Shown here piece after piece: positions 33,945-43,344 of a DNA stretch of 64,000 nt. The notes beneath the pieces are model-generated. The model made no database searches. It had not been told where the DNA came from and saw only the letters and a program-made list of their open reading frames with translations. This DNA comes from Planococcus sp. SK3692 (GTDB lineage: Bacteria > Bacillota > Bacilli > Bacillales_A > Planococcaceae). The translations under genes were made by a program, and so were the position numbers. Location of the stretch: NCBI RefSeq assembly GCF_028890485.2, contig NZ_JARCHV010000001.1:1337698-1401697 (forward strand), given 5' to 3'. Numbering within the stretch: the stretch's first letter is position 1; each line of letters starts with the position of its first letter.

Positions 33945-35495
33945 ATGGATAAAAAATTATTGAAAAACCCCGTGTTTATCATATCGACAGCCGTGATCCT
34001 GCTGTTGGTAATCGCTGGGGCATTTATGCCGATCCGTTTCGGTGAAATCGCCGGCACCTTATTTAACTTCACCACTCTTAACTTCGGTTGGTTCTACTTG
34101 CTAGCTGTCTTCATCATCACCCTTTTCCTGATCATCATCGCCATTAGCAAATATGGCAGCATCCGGCTCGGAGCTGACTCCGACCGCCCGGAATTCCCGT
34201 TCTTCACGTGGATCGGCATGCTGTTCTCAGCCGGCTTTGGTGCAGGGCTCGTCTTTTGGGGCGTAGCGGAACCGATGAGCCATTTCTTTACGACACCGTT
34301 CGGCACTGAAGGACAGACGGAAGAAGCCGCGCGTATTGCGATGGGCTATTCGTTCTTTCACTGGGGCATCAGCCAATGGTCCGTCTTCGCTATCGTCGGC
34401 TTGGTCATCGGCTTCTTGCAGTTCAGACGCAAAAAGCCTGGGCTTGTCTCGACTGCACTCGAACCGGTCTTAGGTTCGAAGCCGGTGGTCAAGCATACGA
34501 TCGATTCACTCGCGGTTATTGCAACTGTCATGGGAATCGCCACTTCACTTGGCCTCGGGGTCTTGCAAATGAACGGCGGCTTGAACGCTGTCTTCGGCAT
34601 CGACAACGCCTTTCCGATCCAATTAGCAATTATCGGCGTCATGTTCGCCGCCTACACGCTTTCTTCTTCTACAGGCCTTCATAAAGGAATTGCCTATTTA
34701 AGTAATTTGAACTTAGGCCTGGCACTTGTACTGATGGTATTCGTCTTCTTTGCAGGCCCGACCGTCTTTATCATGGATACATTTACACTCGCAATCGGCG
34801 ATTATATCACCAACTTCGTTCAGTACAGCTTGCGCATGGAGCCATATACCGGTGGAGATTGGGTGCTTGGATGGACCATCTTCTACTGGGCTTGGGCAAC
34901 TGCCTGGTCCCCATTTGTCGGAGCGTTCGTTGCAAGGGTTTCACGCGGGCGCACGATCCGCGAATTCGTCTTCGGCGTTTTGGTCATTCCGCCAGCTATC
35001 GCTTGTGTATGGATTGCCGTCTTTGGTGGTACAGCCTTATGGTATGACTTGAACGAGCAATCGGGCATCGCGGAAGCGGTCAATGTGGATTTAACTTCTG
35101 CCCTGTTCCAAACCTTTGACGTTCTTCCGCTATCGACCATCATGTCCGTATTGGCGATTTTGCTGATCTTCACATTCCTTGTGACATCAGCTGACTCCGC
35201 TACATACATCTTAGCGACCATGACCAGCTTCGGCAGCTTGAACCCACCGACTTTGTTCAAAGTCATCTGGGGCGTTTTGATGTCAGCTATTGCAGCAGTT
35301 CTACTTTACGCTGGCGGGCTTAACGCTTTGCAGACCGCTTCACTCATATCGGCCTTGCCGTTCACGGTGCTCCTGCTTCTAATGCTTTGGTCATTCACCA
35401 AAATCATCCGCGGCGAATCGCCGCCGATCCGCAAATCCGAATTGCGCCGCTTCCGACGTTTGGAACGGGAAGCGAGAAAACAACAGAATAAGTAA
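33945..35495 (+). CDS. BCCT-family betaine/choline/carnitine transporter
   Basis: A 516-residue sodium-coupled carrier with twelve segments. The family signature is visible as GWTIFYWAWATAWSPFVGAFVARVSRGRTIREF (about residues 306-338; key parts WAWATAWSPF and ARVSRGRTIREF), and FSAGFGAGLVFWGVAEP near 85 is the sodium/substrate-site stretch. Closest in type to OpuD/BetL glycine betaine carriers. It has a strong AAAGGAGG site and a terminator, so it is monocistronic. The basic C-terminal tail (ELRRFRRLEREARKQQNK) may sense osmotic state as in BetP. Confidence 0.93.
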   Translation: MDKKLLKNPVFIISTAVILLLVIAGAFMPIRFGEIAGTLFNFTTLNFGWFYLLAVFIITLFLIIIAISKYGSIRLGADSDRPEFPFFTWIGMLFSAGFGAGLVFWGVAEPMSHFFTTPFGTEGQTEEAARIAMGYSFFHWGISQWSVFAIVGLVIGFLQFRRKKPGLVSTALEPVLGSKPVVKHTIDSLAVIATVMGIATSLGLGVLQMNGGLNAVFGIDNAFPIQLAIIGVMFAAYTLSSSTGLHKGIAYLSNLNLGLALVLMVFVFFAGPTVFIMDTFTLAIGDYITNFVQYSLRMEPYTGGDWVLGWTIFYWAWATAWSPFVGAFVARVSRGRTIREFVFGVLVIPPAIACVWIAVFGGTALWYDLNEQSGIAEAVNVDLTSALFQTFDVLPLSTIMSVLAILLIFTFLVTSADSATYILATMTSFGSLNPPTLFKVIWGVLMSAIAAVLLYAGGLNALQTASLISALPFTVLLLLMLWSFTKIIRGESPPIRKSELRRFRRLEREARKQQNK

Positions 35496-35508
35496 ATGCA
35501 AAATCCTC

Positions 35509-35554
35509 ACTGCCTTAAAAGCTCTAGATCTTGAGCTTTTAAGGCAGTTTTTTT
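35509..35554 (+). terminator. Terminator of the BCCT gene
   Basis: A 16-pair perfect stem (ACTGCCTTAAAAGCTC and complement) with an eight-base loop is followed by seven T. Confidence 0.93.
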
Positions 35555-35700
35555 ATTGACTAAACTACTGTCGGTTTCCCTCATTAATAAACTGATTATT
35601 GAGTTAATAAAGCTTTACTTTTCTGACCAATAGACTATAATAAAGAAATAGGAATGTTTGTTCGTATATTTACATAAGCTTATCGAAAGGAGTTTTTCCA

Positions 35701-36123
35701 ATGACCGTCCATGTCTATATGATCTTTAACGGCAATTGCGAAGAAGCAGTAGCGTATTACGCAAAAGTATTTGATACAGAGCCGACGGAATTCTCCCGCT
35801 TTGGGGATATGCCTTCAGAGCCTGGGCAAGAAATGTCCGAAGAAATGAAAAACCGGATTATGCATGCGAGCTTGGACATCCACGGAAGCGCCGTCATGTT
35901 TTCAGATGCCATGTCAGATGCCCCCATTGCATTCGGCAAGAACATTAACGTAACGGTGATATCGGATGACTTACACAAAATGACGGAAGAGTTCAATCAG
36001 CTGGCGCAGGATGGGAAAGTTCAAATGGCGCTGCAAGAGACGTTTTGGAGCCTCGGCTATGGCATAGTGGAAGATAAATACGGCGTCGCCTGGATGTTCA
36101 GCCACGACGACGGCCGGCAATGA
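35701..36123 (+). CDS. VOC family protein, PhnB-like
   Basis: A 140-residue protein of the PhnB/YjdN branch of the vicinal oxygen chelate fold. FNGNCEEAVAYYAKVFDTE at the N-terminus, the ASLDIHGSAVMFSDA segment and the ETFWSLGYGIVEDKYGVAWMF block near the end are typical of this branch; KYGVAWMF is nearly invariant. The enzyme role is unproven in most members. GAAAGGAG precedes the ATG. It is convergent with putP. Confidence 0.88.
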   Translation: MTVHVYMIFNGNCEEAVAYYAKVFDTEPTEFSRFGDMPSEPGQEMSEEMKNRIMHASLDIHGSAVMFSDAMSDAPIAFGKNINVTVISDDLHKMTEEFNQLAQDGKVQMALQETFWSLGYGIVEDKYGVAWMFSHDDGRQ

Positions 36124-36155
36124 CTCAAAAAAGCTGGAAGCTTATTGACGGTCAC

Positions 36156-36195
36156 AAAAAATAGGCTATCCTCATTTGAGAGGATAGCCTATTTT
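36156..36195. terminator. Bidirectional terminator between VOC gene and putP
   Basis: AAAATAGGCTATCCTC pairs with its exact complement around a six-base loop, with A- and T-runs on the two sides, between convergent genes. Confidence 0.92.
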
Positions 36196-36201
36196 ATCGG
36201 A

Positions 36202-37725
36202 TCAATTTTTATCTTCTTGAATCAAACGTTCTGTTTCATCGAATTCTGCTTCGATTTCAGCGTTCGGCTTGTACGTCATCAAGCTGACTGCCCATGTAAC
36301 CAACCAGCTAAGGAAAAATCCTGGAATGATTTCATAGATGCTGCCGACAAGGTTCGTCAGCTCAGTAGCCCCTGCTTCATCAGGGGCGGTCCCTACAAGG
36401 TCCCAGATGATGACAGTGACGGCACCGACGATCATCCCTGCAAGCGCGCCTTTAGAAGTAAGCTTGCGCCAGAACAGGGAAAGCAAGATAATTGGGCCGA
36501 AAGCGGCACCAAACCCAGCCCATGCGTAAGCGACCAAACCAAGAATGGTATTGTTCTGCTCCCATGCAAGCGCTGCAGCAACAACAGCTATGAGGGCAAC
36601 GGCGAGACGGCCGAGCATGACATAGCCTTTATCGCTGGATTCTTTCTTAAATGCAATTTTATACAAGTCTTCAATCAATGCAGATGAACTGACGAGCAAT
36701 TGAGACGAAATTGTACTCATGATCGCTGCCAAAACGGCTGCCAGGACAAAACCTGCTACTAGAGGATGGAATAGGATTTGACTCAAGTCCAAGAATACGG
36801 CTTCCGGATCCACTAGCGTGGACTGTGGGTTTTGCTGGAAATATGCAATCCCGACCAAAGCCGTCCCCGTTGCACCGATAAGGCTCAAGATCATCCAGCC
36901 CATGCCGATGCGGCGGGCCGTCCGAACTTCCTTCAAAGTTTTAATTGCCATAAAACGGACGATGATATGCGGCTGGCCGAAGTATCCAAGGCCCCACGCT
37001 GCGGCAGAAATAACGCCGATGGTGGAAGCTCCTGAAATCAAGCTCAACATGTTCGGGTCGACTTCCCGGATGCTTGCTGCCGTTTCACCGAATCCGCCGG
37101 TAACGAAAATCCCGACGACCGGCACGGCAATAAGCGACAGGAACATCATAATCCCTTGCACAAAGTCCGTGTAACTGACGGCTAGGAATCCGCCGAATAA
37201 AGTATAAGCGACAACTACCACAGAGCCCACGACGAGGCCAAGGTGGTAATCCATACCGAATGAGCTCTGGAAGAATAAGCCAGAAGCTACCATGCCGGAT
37301 GAAACGTAGAATGTGAAGAAAATCAAAATGATAATACCTGAAACGATCCGCAAAAGACGCGAACGGTCTTTCAATCGATTTTCTAAGAAGCTTGGAATGG
37401 TGATGGAATCACTGGTGACAAATGAGTAGATTCGCAGACGAGGCGCAACAAAGAACCAGTTCAGGAAAGCACCGACTGTTAGCCCGATGGCGATCCAAAC
37501 TTCCACGAGACCTCCGACATAAATTGCTCCAGGCAGTCCGAGCAAGAGCCATCCGGACATATCGGATGCGCCGGCGCTGAGAGCTGCTACGGATGGTCCG
37601 AGACCACGTCCCCCGAGCATGTAATCGGATAAGTCGGCTGTCTTCTTATACGCATACCAGCCAATGAATAGCATAGCCGCGAGGTACACGAGTAAGGCTA
37701 TGATTTGATAAGTTGTATCTGTCAT
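36202..37725 (-). CDS. putP: Sodium/proline symporter
   Basis: A 507-residue SSS-family carrier with thirteen segments that imports L-proline with Na+. SDYMLGGRGLGPSVAALSAGASDMSGWLLLGLPGA near residue 30-64 (key parts GGRGLGP and SAGASDMSGWLLLGLPG) and GYFGQPHIIVRFMAI near 250 are PutP hallmarks. ATG at 37725 follows AAAGGAGG. In a moderate halophile it may supply proline as an osmolyte as well as a nutrient. It is not adjacent to putA/putB here. Confidence 0.94.
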   Translation of the reverse strand: MTDTTYQIIALLVYLAAMLFIGWYAYKKTADLSDYMLGGRGLGPSVAALSAGASDMSGWLLLGLPGAIYVGGLVEVWIAIGLTVGAFLNWFFVAPRLRIYSFVTSDSITIPSFLENRLKDRSRLLRIVSGIIILIFFTFYVSSGMVASGLFFQSSFGMDYHLGLVVGSVVVVAYTLFGGFLAVSYTDFVQGIMMFLSLIAVPVVGIFVTGGFGETAASIREVDPNMLSLISGASTIGVISAAAWGLGYFGQPHIIVRFMAIKTLKEVRTARRIGMGWMILSLIGATGTALVGIAYFQQNPQSTLVDPEAVFLDLSQILFHPLVAGFVLAAVLAAIMSTISSQLLVSSSALIEDLYKIAFKKESSDKGYVMLGRLAVALIAVVAAALAWEQNNTILGLVAYAWAGFGAAFGPIILLSLFWRKLTSKGALAGMIVGAVTVIIWDLVGTAPDEAGATELTNLVGSIYEIIPGFFLSWLVTWAVSLMTYKPNAEIEAEFDETERLIQEDKN

Positions 37726-37835
37726 GACATCTCCTCCTTTATTAAACACTTTAACATAATGAGCTTATATGAAAAGGGGGCTTTGCGTTTTATTTCCTAT
37801 TTAAATGGGGATAGAGAGGCAAGGAGGCGATATAT

Positions 37836-38198
37836 ATGCCGTGGAATAAGAATGATTACCCGGATTCTTTCAAAAATTTGGATGAAGAGGTCCGTAACAA
37901 AGCAATTGAGATTGCCAATGCATTGTTGCGTGATGGCTATGAAGAAGGCCGTGCCATTCCGATTGCCCTGGACCAGGCGCGCGATACCGTACAGGGAGAC
38001 AACGATGGCCCGATTTATGAAATCCGCAAACACGAAGAGGGCTGGCAGTTGAAAAAGAAAGACAGCAAAAAAGCCATCCTCATTGAAGAAACTAAGGATG
38101 ACCTGATGGGCGAAGCGAAGCGCTATGTTAACCGCAATAATGGAGAACTCCATATTTACTCAGAAGACGATTCGCTGCAAGAAAAATTATACGAGTAA
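37836..38198 (+). CDS. DUF2188-like protein
   Basis: A 120-residue soluble protein. It starts MPWNKNDYPDSFKNLDEEVRNKAIEIANALL (opening part MPWNKNDYPDSFKNLD), which is typical of small stress-linked YkvR/ChaB-like proteins, and continues with GYEEGRAIPIALDQAR. The second half, WQLKKKDSKKAILIEETKDDLMGEAKRYV, matches DUF2188, which is often fused this way. Function is unknown. AAGGAGGCG precedes the ATG. Confidence 0.82.
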   Translation: MPWNKNDYPDSFKNLDEEVRNKAIEIANALLRDGYEEGRAIPIALDQARDTVQGDNDGPIYEIRKHEEGWQLKKKDSKKAILIEETKDDLMGEAKRYVNRNNGELHIYSEDDSLQEKLYE

Positions 38199-38203
38199 AC
38201 ACC

Positions 38204-38252
38204 AAAACAGCAGGACAGGGAAAGCCGCCACTTTCCTTGCCCTGCTGTTTTG
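38204..38252. terminator. Bidirectional terminator between DUF2188 gene and desR
   Basis: A stem of about 19 pairs (AAAACAGCAGG... with ...CCTGCTGTTTT) separates the convergent genes. Confidence 0.92.
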
Positions 38253-38256
38253 TCGT

Positions 38257-38847
38257 TCAACTTTTTTCACGGTAGCGTGCGATGGCTTCAATTCTATTGC
38301 TCGCTTCCAGTTTATCCAGAATCGTGGAAATATAATTGCGCACCGTGCCTGTCGTGATGAATAGCTCTTTGGCAATTTCTTTCGTGCTGCGCCCTTCAGT
38401 GATCAACTCCATCACTTGCCGCTCTCGTTCAGTGAGCGGATTGCTGCCCGCATACGCAAGATCGACGAGTTCTGGGGCATAGATCCGGCGGCCGTCCATA
38501 ATGGTGCGGATTGATGTCCCGAGCTCTTCACTCGGGCTGTCTTTCAAGAGATACCCGCTGACGCCCGCCTTTCGTGCGCGTTCGAAATAACCGGAACGTG
38601 CGAAAGTCGTCAGGATAATGGTTTTGCATGGATGGTCTTTCAAAGCTTCTGCCGCGTCCAAGCCGCTCTTGACCGGCATCTCAATGTCCATGATGCAGAC
38701 GTCCGGATTCAGCTCTTCAACCAAGCGGATGGCTTCCTCTCCATTTGACGCCATACCGACCACTTCCAAATCGTCTTCTAAATCCAGTAACGACCCGAGC
38801 GCACCGAGCATCATGCGCTGGTCTTCCGCGAGTACAATTCGAATCAT
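38257..38847 (-). CDS. desR: Response regulator DesR
   Basis: A 196-residue NarL/LuxR-type regulator. Receiver domain: acidic pair D9 region, phospho-acceptor Asp54 in CIMDIEMPVK, Thr of TTFAR and Lys in LLKDSP. Output domain: LTERERQVMELITEGRSTKEIA and the recognition helix TTGTVRNYISTILDKLEAS. Asp54 equals the site known in B. subtilis DesR. It overlaps desK by four bases and should activate des on cold shock or membrane ordering. Confidence 0.94.
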   Translation of the reverse strand: MIRIVLAEDQRMMLGALGSLLDLEDDLEVVGMASNGEEAIRLVEELNPDVCIMDIEMPVKSGLDAAEALKDHPCKTIILTTFARSGYFERARKAGVSGYLLKDSPSEELGTSIRTIMDGRRIYAPELVDLAYAGSNPLTERERQVMELITEGRSTKEIAKELFITTGTVRNYISTILDKLEASNRIEAIARYREKS

Positions 38848-39983
38848 GAATTTCTCCCCTCCACATCTTGATAAAGAATGACATTCGGCACCCGGATATT
38901 CAAAGTCGTGCCGTCCAATACTTCGATGTCCACTTGCCCGTTGACAAAGTCTAGACGCTCGCGCATCCCGGCGAGCCCATTTCCTTGAACTAACGGGTTG
39001 CCTTCAGGAAAACCAACGCCATCATCCTGGACTTGCACCAAAATTTCGTTCGGCGTCTGCTTGATCAACACGGTACAGCGGGAGGCTGCACTATGTTTGA
39101 CCACATTAGTGACAGCCTCTTTCAAACACATGCTCAGTACATGCTCCATTAAGAGCGGCGTATTGTTGAGTTTGGCATTGCCGTAGAAGACGAAATCGAT
39201 ATCTGCGGCCCGAAGAATCTGTTGGATGCGCAGTAACTCGTCTTCCAGTTTCGTGCCACGCATATCCGTCACCAGCTCCCGCACTTCCTTCAAGGCGGTG
39301 CGTGCAGTCTGGCGAACATCTTGAATTTCAGCCGCTGCGCGTTCCGGGTCTTTACTGAGTAGTTTCCCCGCCAGGTCACTTTTCAAGCCGATTAATGACA
39401 ATTTCTGGCCAAGCGTATCGTGGAGATCGCGCGCGATTCGTTCCCGCTCCTCAATCAGCACAAGTTGCGAAATCCGCTTATTGGCATCTTCAAGCGCCCC
39501 TTCAAGCTTTTCGCGTTTATGCCGGTTATAGGTGTTGAACGGCAATAAGATAACACCGAGAACGCTCAAAATGATAAACGGCAATTGTGTCATATACAGA
39601 TTGAAATCGACCAACAAGCCATAGATGATCGCGGCGAGCGTGGTCCCAATATGCAAGCCGTAAATAATGAAAAAGCCGACTTTACTGCGGATATTGCCGA
39701 TAAAGAACGCCAAGAAAATCGCCAGGTAAACATAACCGAATAAGAAAATCATCGCGACATTGATAATCATCTCGACACTTACCCATAGGTATACGAGGAA
39801 CGAATGGGAACTGAACGACAAACGGTAAGCGATGAAAAATGCCCCAAGCAGGATGATCCCTGCTGCAATTTCAGTTGGAGAAGACGATCGGAAAATGAAA
39901 AAGAATGGCAAAATGCAAAAGATCGTCCATGCATAGATGCTCAACCACGTATTGCGGGGGAAAATTTGATACCAGTTTTGCAT
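38844..39983 (-). CDS. desK: Membrane-thickness sensor kinase DesK
   Basis: A 379-residue HisKA_3-type kinase. Five hydrophobic helices fill residues 10-150, followed by a coiled-coil linker (HKREKLEGALEDANKRISQL) and the H-box ERIARDLHDTLGQKLSLIG with His188, the same position as in B. subtilis DesK. The N-box is ALCL/KEAVTNVVKHS near 290 and the G-box DDGVGFPEGN near 330. It senses membrane order at low temperature and phosphorylates DesR. It starts 144 bases after des, beyond a terminator-like hairpin. Confidence 0.94.
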   Translation of the reverse strand: MQNWYQIFPRNTWLSIYAWTIFCILPFFFIFRSSSPTEIAAGIILLGAFFIAYRLSFSSHSFLVYLWVSVEMIINVAMIFLFGYVYLAIFLAFFIGNIRSKVGFFIIYGLHIGTTLAAIIYGLLVDFNLYMTQLPFIILSVLGVILLPFNTYNRHKREKLEGALEDANKRISQLVLIEERERIARDLHDTLGQKLSLIGLKSDLAGKLLSKDPERAAAEIQDVRQTARTALKEVRELVTDMRGTKLEDELLRIQQILRAADIDFVFYGNAKLNNTPLLMEHVLSMCLKEAVTNVVKHSAASRCTVLIKQTPNEILVQVQDDGVGFPEGNPLVQGNGLAGMRERLDFVNGQVDIEVLDGTTLNIRVPNVILYQDVEGRNS

Positions 39984-40082
39984 AACTGCCTCCTAAAGTT
40001 TCTTTGCTCCCATCATACCAAAGCTCACAGCCAAAGAGAAAATATGCGCAGCTTCCAAACGAACACAAGGATACCCGTAAAG

Positions 40083-40120
40083 AAAAACTGCCATTGCCTC
40101 TCTGCTGAGGCAATGGCAGT
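40083..40120 (-). terminator. Terminator or attenuator between des and desK
   Basis: AACTGCCATTGCCTC pairs with GAGGCAATGGCAGTT, followed by TTTTCTTT on the minus strand. Partial read-through would give low desKR expression from the des promoter. Confidence 0.85.
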
Positions 40121-40126
40121 TCTGCT

Positions 40127-41146
40127 TTATTGTTGTACTGTCCGAGAGTCGCCAAGCAAATGCTTGATGGCACCGAATGTTACAAATCGCTTGTTCTCTT
40201 CATCGTACACTTTGTACTTCAAAGATTGGAAGCTTGTTTTCAAGTTGACCGTCGTCGCTTTTTGCAGCGGCGGTGTGGAAACATGCGCTTTTTCCAAGTT
40301 ATAGTTCGGAACGCGCGGGCTCAAGTGATGGACATGGTGGAAACCGATGTTCCCAGTCACCCATTGCAGTACTTTCGGCAATTCATAGTACGAGCTGCCT
40401 TCAATTGCCGCTTTCACGTAATCCCATTCGCTTTCGTCCTCGAAATAAGAATCTTCGAATGTGTGCTGGATGTAGAACAACCAAATGCCCAGTGCCCCAG
40501 CTGTGAACATGATTGTACCTTGAATCAATACAAATGCCTGCCAGCCGATTGCCAAAATCATGATGGTATAAAGAACGACCAATGCAGCATTAATGAAGTA
40601 CGTATTGTTGCGTTCTTTCTTGCGTGCATCTTTACGGTTGAAACGACTTGAGATCAATACGAGGAATAATGGCCCTAACCCAAACATTACGAGAGGGTTG
40701 CGGTACATGCGGTACTTGAAACGTTCCCACTTGGAAGCTTCTACGTACTCGTCGATCGTCATGACCCAGATATCGCCGACTCCGCGCTTGTCGAGGTTGC
40801 CGCTCGATGCGTGATGGATTGCGTGCTCGCGTTTCCATTTTTCATAAGCGAAAAGCGTCAATATGCCGGTAATCGTACCGACGACCGCGTTCGCTTTTTT
40901 GTTTTTAAAGAACGATCCGTGTGTACAGTCATGGAAAATGATGAACATGCGGACGACAAATCCAGCTGCGACGATGGAAATTCCTACTGTTAACCAAACG
41001 GAAACATCCAGTGCGAGATAAGCTAAAAACCAAAGAATGAAAAATGGGGGTATCGTGTTAATTATTTGTTGAACACTTGCTTTAACATCTGCTTTTTCGA
41101 AAGGGGCGACAAACTTACGTAATTGCGCTGTCTTTTCTTTGCTCAT
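40127..41146 (-). CDS. des: Acyl-lipid fatty acid desaturase
   Basis: A 339-residue integral-membrane di-iron desaturase. The three histidine boxes are HDCTH (72-76), HAIHH (108-112) and HHVHH near residue 283, with the usual hydrophobic pairs between. It introduces a double bond (Delta5-type in B. subtilis Des) into membrane phospholipid acyl chains on cooling. ATG at 41146 has AGGAGG upstream, so the 12 extra codons of the open frame are dropped. It lies directly before desK-desR, as in B. subtilis. Confidence 0.95.
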   Translation of the reverse strand: MSKEKTAQLRKFVAPFEKADVKASVQQIINTIPPFFILWFLAYLALDVSVWLTVGISIVAAGFVVRMFIIFHDCTHGSFFKNKKANAVVGTITGILTLFAYEKWKREHAIHHASSGNLDKRGVGDIWVMTIDEYVEASKWERFKYRMYRNPLVMFGLGPLFLVLISSRFNRKDARKKERNNTYFINAALVVLYTIMILAIGWQAFVLIQGTIMFTAGALGIWLFYIQHTFEDSYFEDESEWDYVKAAIEGSSYYELPKVLQWVTGNIGFHHVHHLSPRVPNYNLEKAHVSTPPLQKATTVNLKTSFQSLKYKVYDEENKRFVTFGAIKHLLGDSRTVQQ

Positions 41147-41254
41147 ATCTTGTCTTCCTCCTAGAATGGGCGAAGTGCCCATCGGTGTACTTGTTAACCA
41201 TCATATTACGCCCCTATCCACTTCTTCATAAGACATAAACGTCTGTTTGTGGGT

Positions 41255-41268
41255 ATGACACCTGTCAT
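41255..41268. promoter_or_regulatory. Palindrome upstream of des, possible DesR site
   Basis: ATGACA-CC-TGTCAT is a perfect 14-base palindrome in the divergent region, about 110 bases before the des start. Activators of the NarL type bind such repeats; assigning it to DesR is my inference from position alone. Confidence 0.45.
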
Positions 41269-41356
41269 GGGTTTTGGTTTTTCCATAACTTTCTAAAATC
41301 AAGAAAAACGTGTATACTGATCTATATGCAGAATAATCTGAATAGAGGTGAACACT

Positions 41357-41608
41357 ATGACAGGACTGGTAGCCGTCATCATGGTCTTTTCCATTCCCCT
41401 CGTCGCTATCTGGACGGACTATTTGACCAAAAAGAAGAAAATGCACCAGCGTGCGCTGGAGACAGAATTGGAACTCGAAAAGCTCAAGCATGACAATTAC
41501 GTAATTGAAACACAAAAGCTGCGGCTGGAACTTGAACAGATGAAACTCGACGATGCCTTAAAGCACCAACCACTCATAGCCGAACGGCAAAAAGACGCGT
41601 CTGCATAG
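41357..41608 (+). CDS. Small membrane-anchored coiled-coil protein
   Basis: An 83-residue hypothetical protein. One hydrophobic segment (LVAVIMVFSIPLVAIWTDYL, residues 3-22) is followed by a basic stop (KKKK) and a heptad-like charged helix to about residue 70. The layout resembles PspB-type small membrane proteins, but I see no sequence match that proves it. ATG at 41357 follows AGAGGTG; the GTG at 41348 is within that site. It shares the divergent promoter region with des and has its own terminator. Confidence 0.7.
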   Translation: MTGLVAVIMVFSIPLVAIWTDYLTKKKKMHQRALETELELEKLKHDNYVIETQKLRLELEQMKLDDALKHQPLIAERQKDASA

Positions 41609-41620
41609 ACGCGTCTTTTT
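41588..41620. terminator. Terminator of the small coiled-coil gene
   Basis: AAAAAGACGCGTCT pairs with AGACGCGTCTTTTT around GCAT; the stop codon lies in the loop side of the stem. It also faces cydC on the other strand. Confidence 0.9.
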
Positions 41621-41640
41621 CTGCACAATTTCCGAAACAC

Positions 41641-43344
41641 TTAAACGAAAACTTGCTCTTCTATTTTCTTCAGGCCGTAGAAATAGCCGCGGCGGTCCAT
41701 CAATTCCTGGTAGTTGCCTTGTTCGATCAAGCCGCCGTTTTCCAATACAAGGATGCGGTCCATGCTTTCAAGTCCCGATAAATCATGACTGATGATCACG
41801 AACGTGTCCTGTGGATGGCGAGTGAACAGCTCGTTGTAAATGGACTTAGCGGTAACACCGTCAACCGATGAAAACGGTTCGTCCAATAGCCATAGCCTCT
41901 CGCCTTTCAGGAATGCCCGGGCCATCGCCAGGCGCTGCTTTTCGCCGCCCGATAAATTCCGGCCCTTTTCATAAACTGGCGCAGTCAACTCCAAATGACT
42001 CAAGTTTACAAGTTCGAGTGCTTCAAGCAATTGTTCTGTACCTGCCTGCTCATTCGCGATGCGCAAATTGCTTTCAATGGTCCCTGAAAAGAAATGGTTC
42101 TCCTGAAGCACAACGTTCATGCGTTCCCATACGTTTTCCGGGCGCATGCCGCTAAGCGTTTCATTTTCAAAGCGGATGTCGCCGCTCTCAGGCACTGCCA
42201 CTTTCAACAATAGCTGCAATAAGGTCGACTTGCCCGAACCGCTTGGCCCGACAATCGCCGTTTTCGATCCTTGCGGCAAATGGAAGCTGACGTCATCGAG
42301 CGACAAGCGGCTATCATCCGGATAGCGGTAGCTTAAGCGGTCAACCTGAATATCCACTGAACCTTTCGGCATCTCTCCTGCACTATTATCCGGTTCTTCG
42401 TCTACCACTTCTTCAAGTCTGCGCGCAGCAATCCGGCTTTCCTCGTAATACGCCGGAAGTGCAGCAAGCGGGCCGACATTTTCAAATGCCCCAAGCGATA
42501 CCATGACAAGCATCGCTAAATACAGGCCGGATAATTCCCCAGTGGATACGAAATACGCCCCGGTCGCCAACACCAGAAATGAAGCCAGGAAAGCGACTAA
42601 TGCATTCACCGACTGGACACGGTTTTCTTCAAGCCCTTCATTTTTCTGGGCTTGTTCATAACGGTGTGCCGTTTCCTGCAGTTCCGCGCTTTTTTGATCG
42701 AGCGCCAAATGGATTTTCAAGTCCTTGAACCCGTAAAGAAATTCCGCTGATGCAGCCGCAAAGGCTCCGCGGGTTTCTCCGGTCGCATGCGTTTTCTTCC
42801 GTCTCCGGAGAGCGAAGAACGCGGGCAGGATAACGACCACAAAAATGGCGCCCGCCAAGATGACCAATGCCATGGGCAGCGAATAAAACGAAGTGAAGAA
42901 CACGGTCGCCACTAATACCATGCCCACGACAATCGGTGGATATAACACGCGCAGCAAAAAATTTTGCAAACTTTCCACATCGCCTACGATGCGCGACAGC
43001 AGATCACCGCTCTGGTGGCGCTGGAAAATACCCGGTACGAGCGGTGCCAGACGTTCAAAGAAATTGCCGCGCAAATGGCCGAGCATTGTGAACGTTGCGC
43101 GGTGCGAAAACAGCCGTTCCGCGTAGCGGGTAATGGCTGCAGCAAACCCGAATAATTTAAGCGATGCTGCCATGACAACCAAGGTTGTCATTTGGGTAGT
43201 CAGTGCTGCCTTCGAAATCAAATACCCGCTTGACCCGAGAAGTGCCACACCGGCAAGCCCCGCCAAAAAGCCGAATATTACAGCAAGGACGACGTCGCGT
43301 TTTTCCTTCAGCGTCAGCCAAAAAACCGTTTTTAGTTCACCCAT
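41641..43344 (-). CDS. cydC: ABC exporter subunit CydC
   Basis: A 567-residue half-transporter: six membrane helices (about residues 15-300) and an ATPase domain with Walker A GPSGSGKST, signature LSGGEKQRLAMA, Walker B LWLLDEPFSSVD and H-loop ISHD. With CydD it forms the heterodimer needed to assemble cytochrome bd; thiol export and haem transport have both been proposed as its activity. It overlaps cydD by 13 bases. The cydAB oxidase genes are not next to it. Confidence 0.9.
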   Translation of the reverse strand: MGELKTVFWLTLKEKRDVVLAVIFGFLAGLAGVALLGSSGYLISKAALTTQMTTLVVMAASLKLFGFAAAITRYAERLFSHRATFTMLGHLRGNFFERLAPLVPGIFQRHQSGDLLSRIVGDVESLQNFLLRVLYPPIVVGMVLVATVFFTSFYSLPMALVILAGAIFVVVILPAFFALRRRKKTHATGETRGAFAAASAEFLYGFKDLKIHLALDQKSAELQETAHRYEQAQKNEGLEENRVQSVNALVAFLASFLVLATGAYFVSTGELSGLYLAMLVMVSLGAFENVGPLAALPAYYEESRIAARRLEEVVDEEPDNSAGEMPKGSVDIQVDRLSYRYPDDSRLSLDDVSFHLPQGSKTAIVGPSGSGKSTLLQLLLKVAVPESGDIRFENETLSGMRPENVWERMNVVLQENHFFSGTIESNLRIANEQAGTEQLLEALELVNLSHLELTAPVYEKGRNLSGGEKQRLAMARAFLKGERLWLLDEPFSSVDGVTAKSIYNELFTRHPQDTFVIISHDLSGLESMDRILVLENGGLIEQGNYQELMDRRGYFYGLKKIEEQVFV

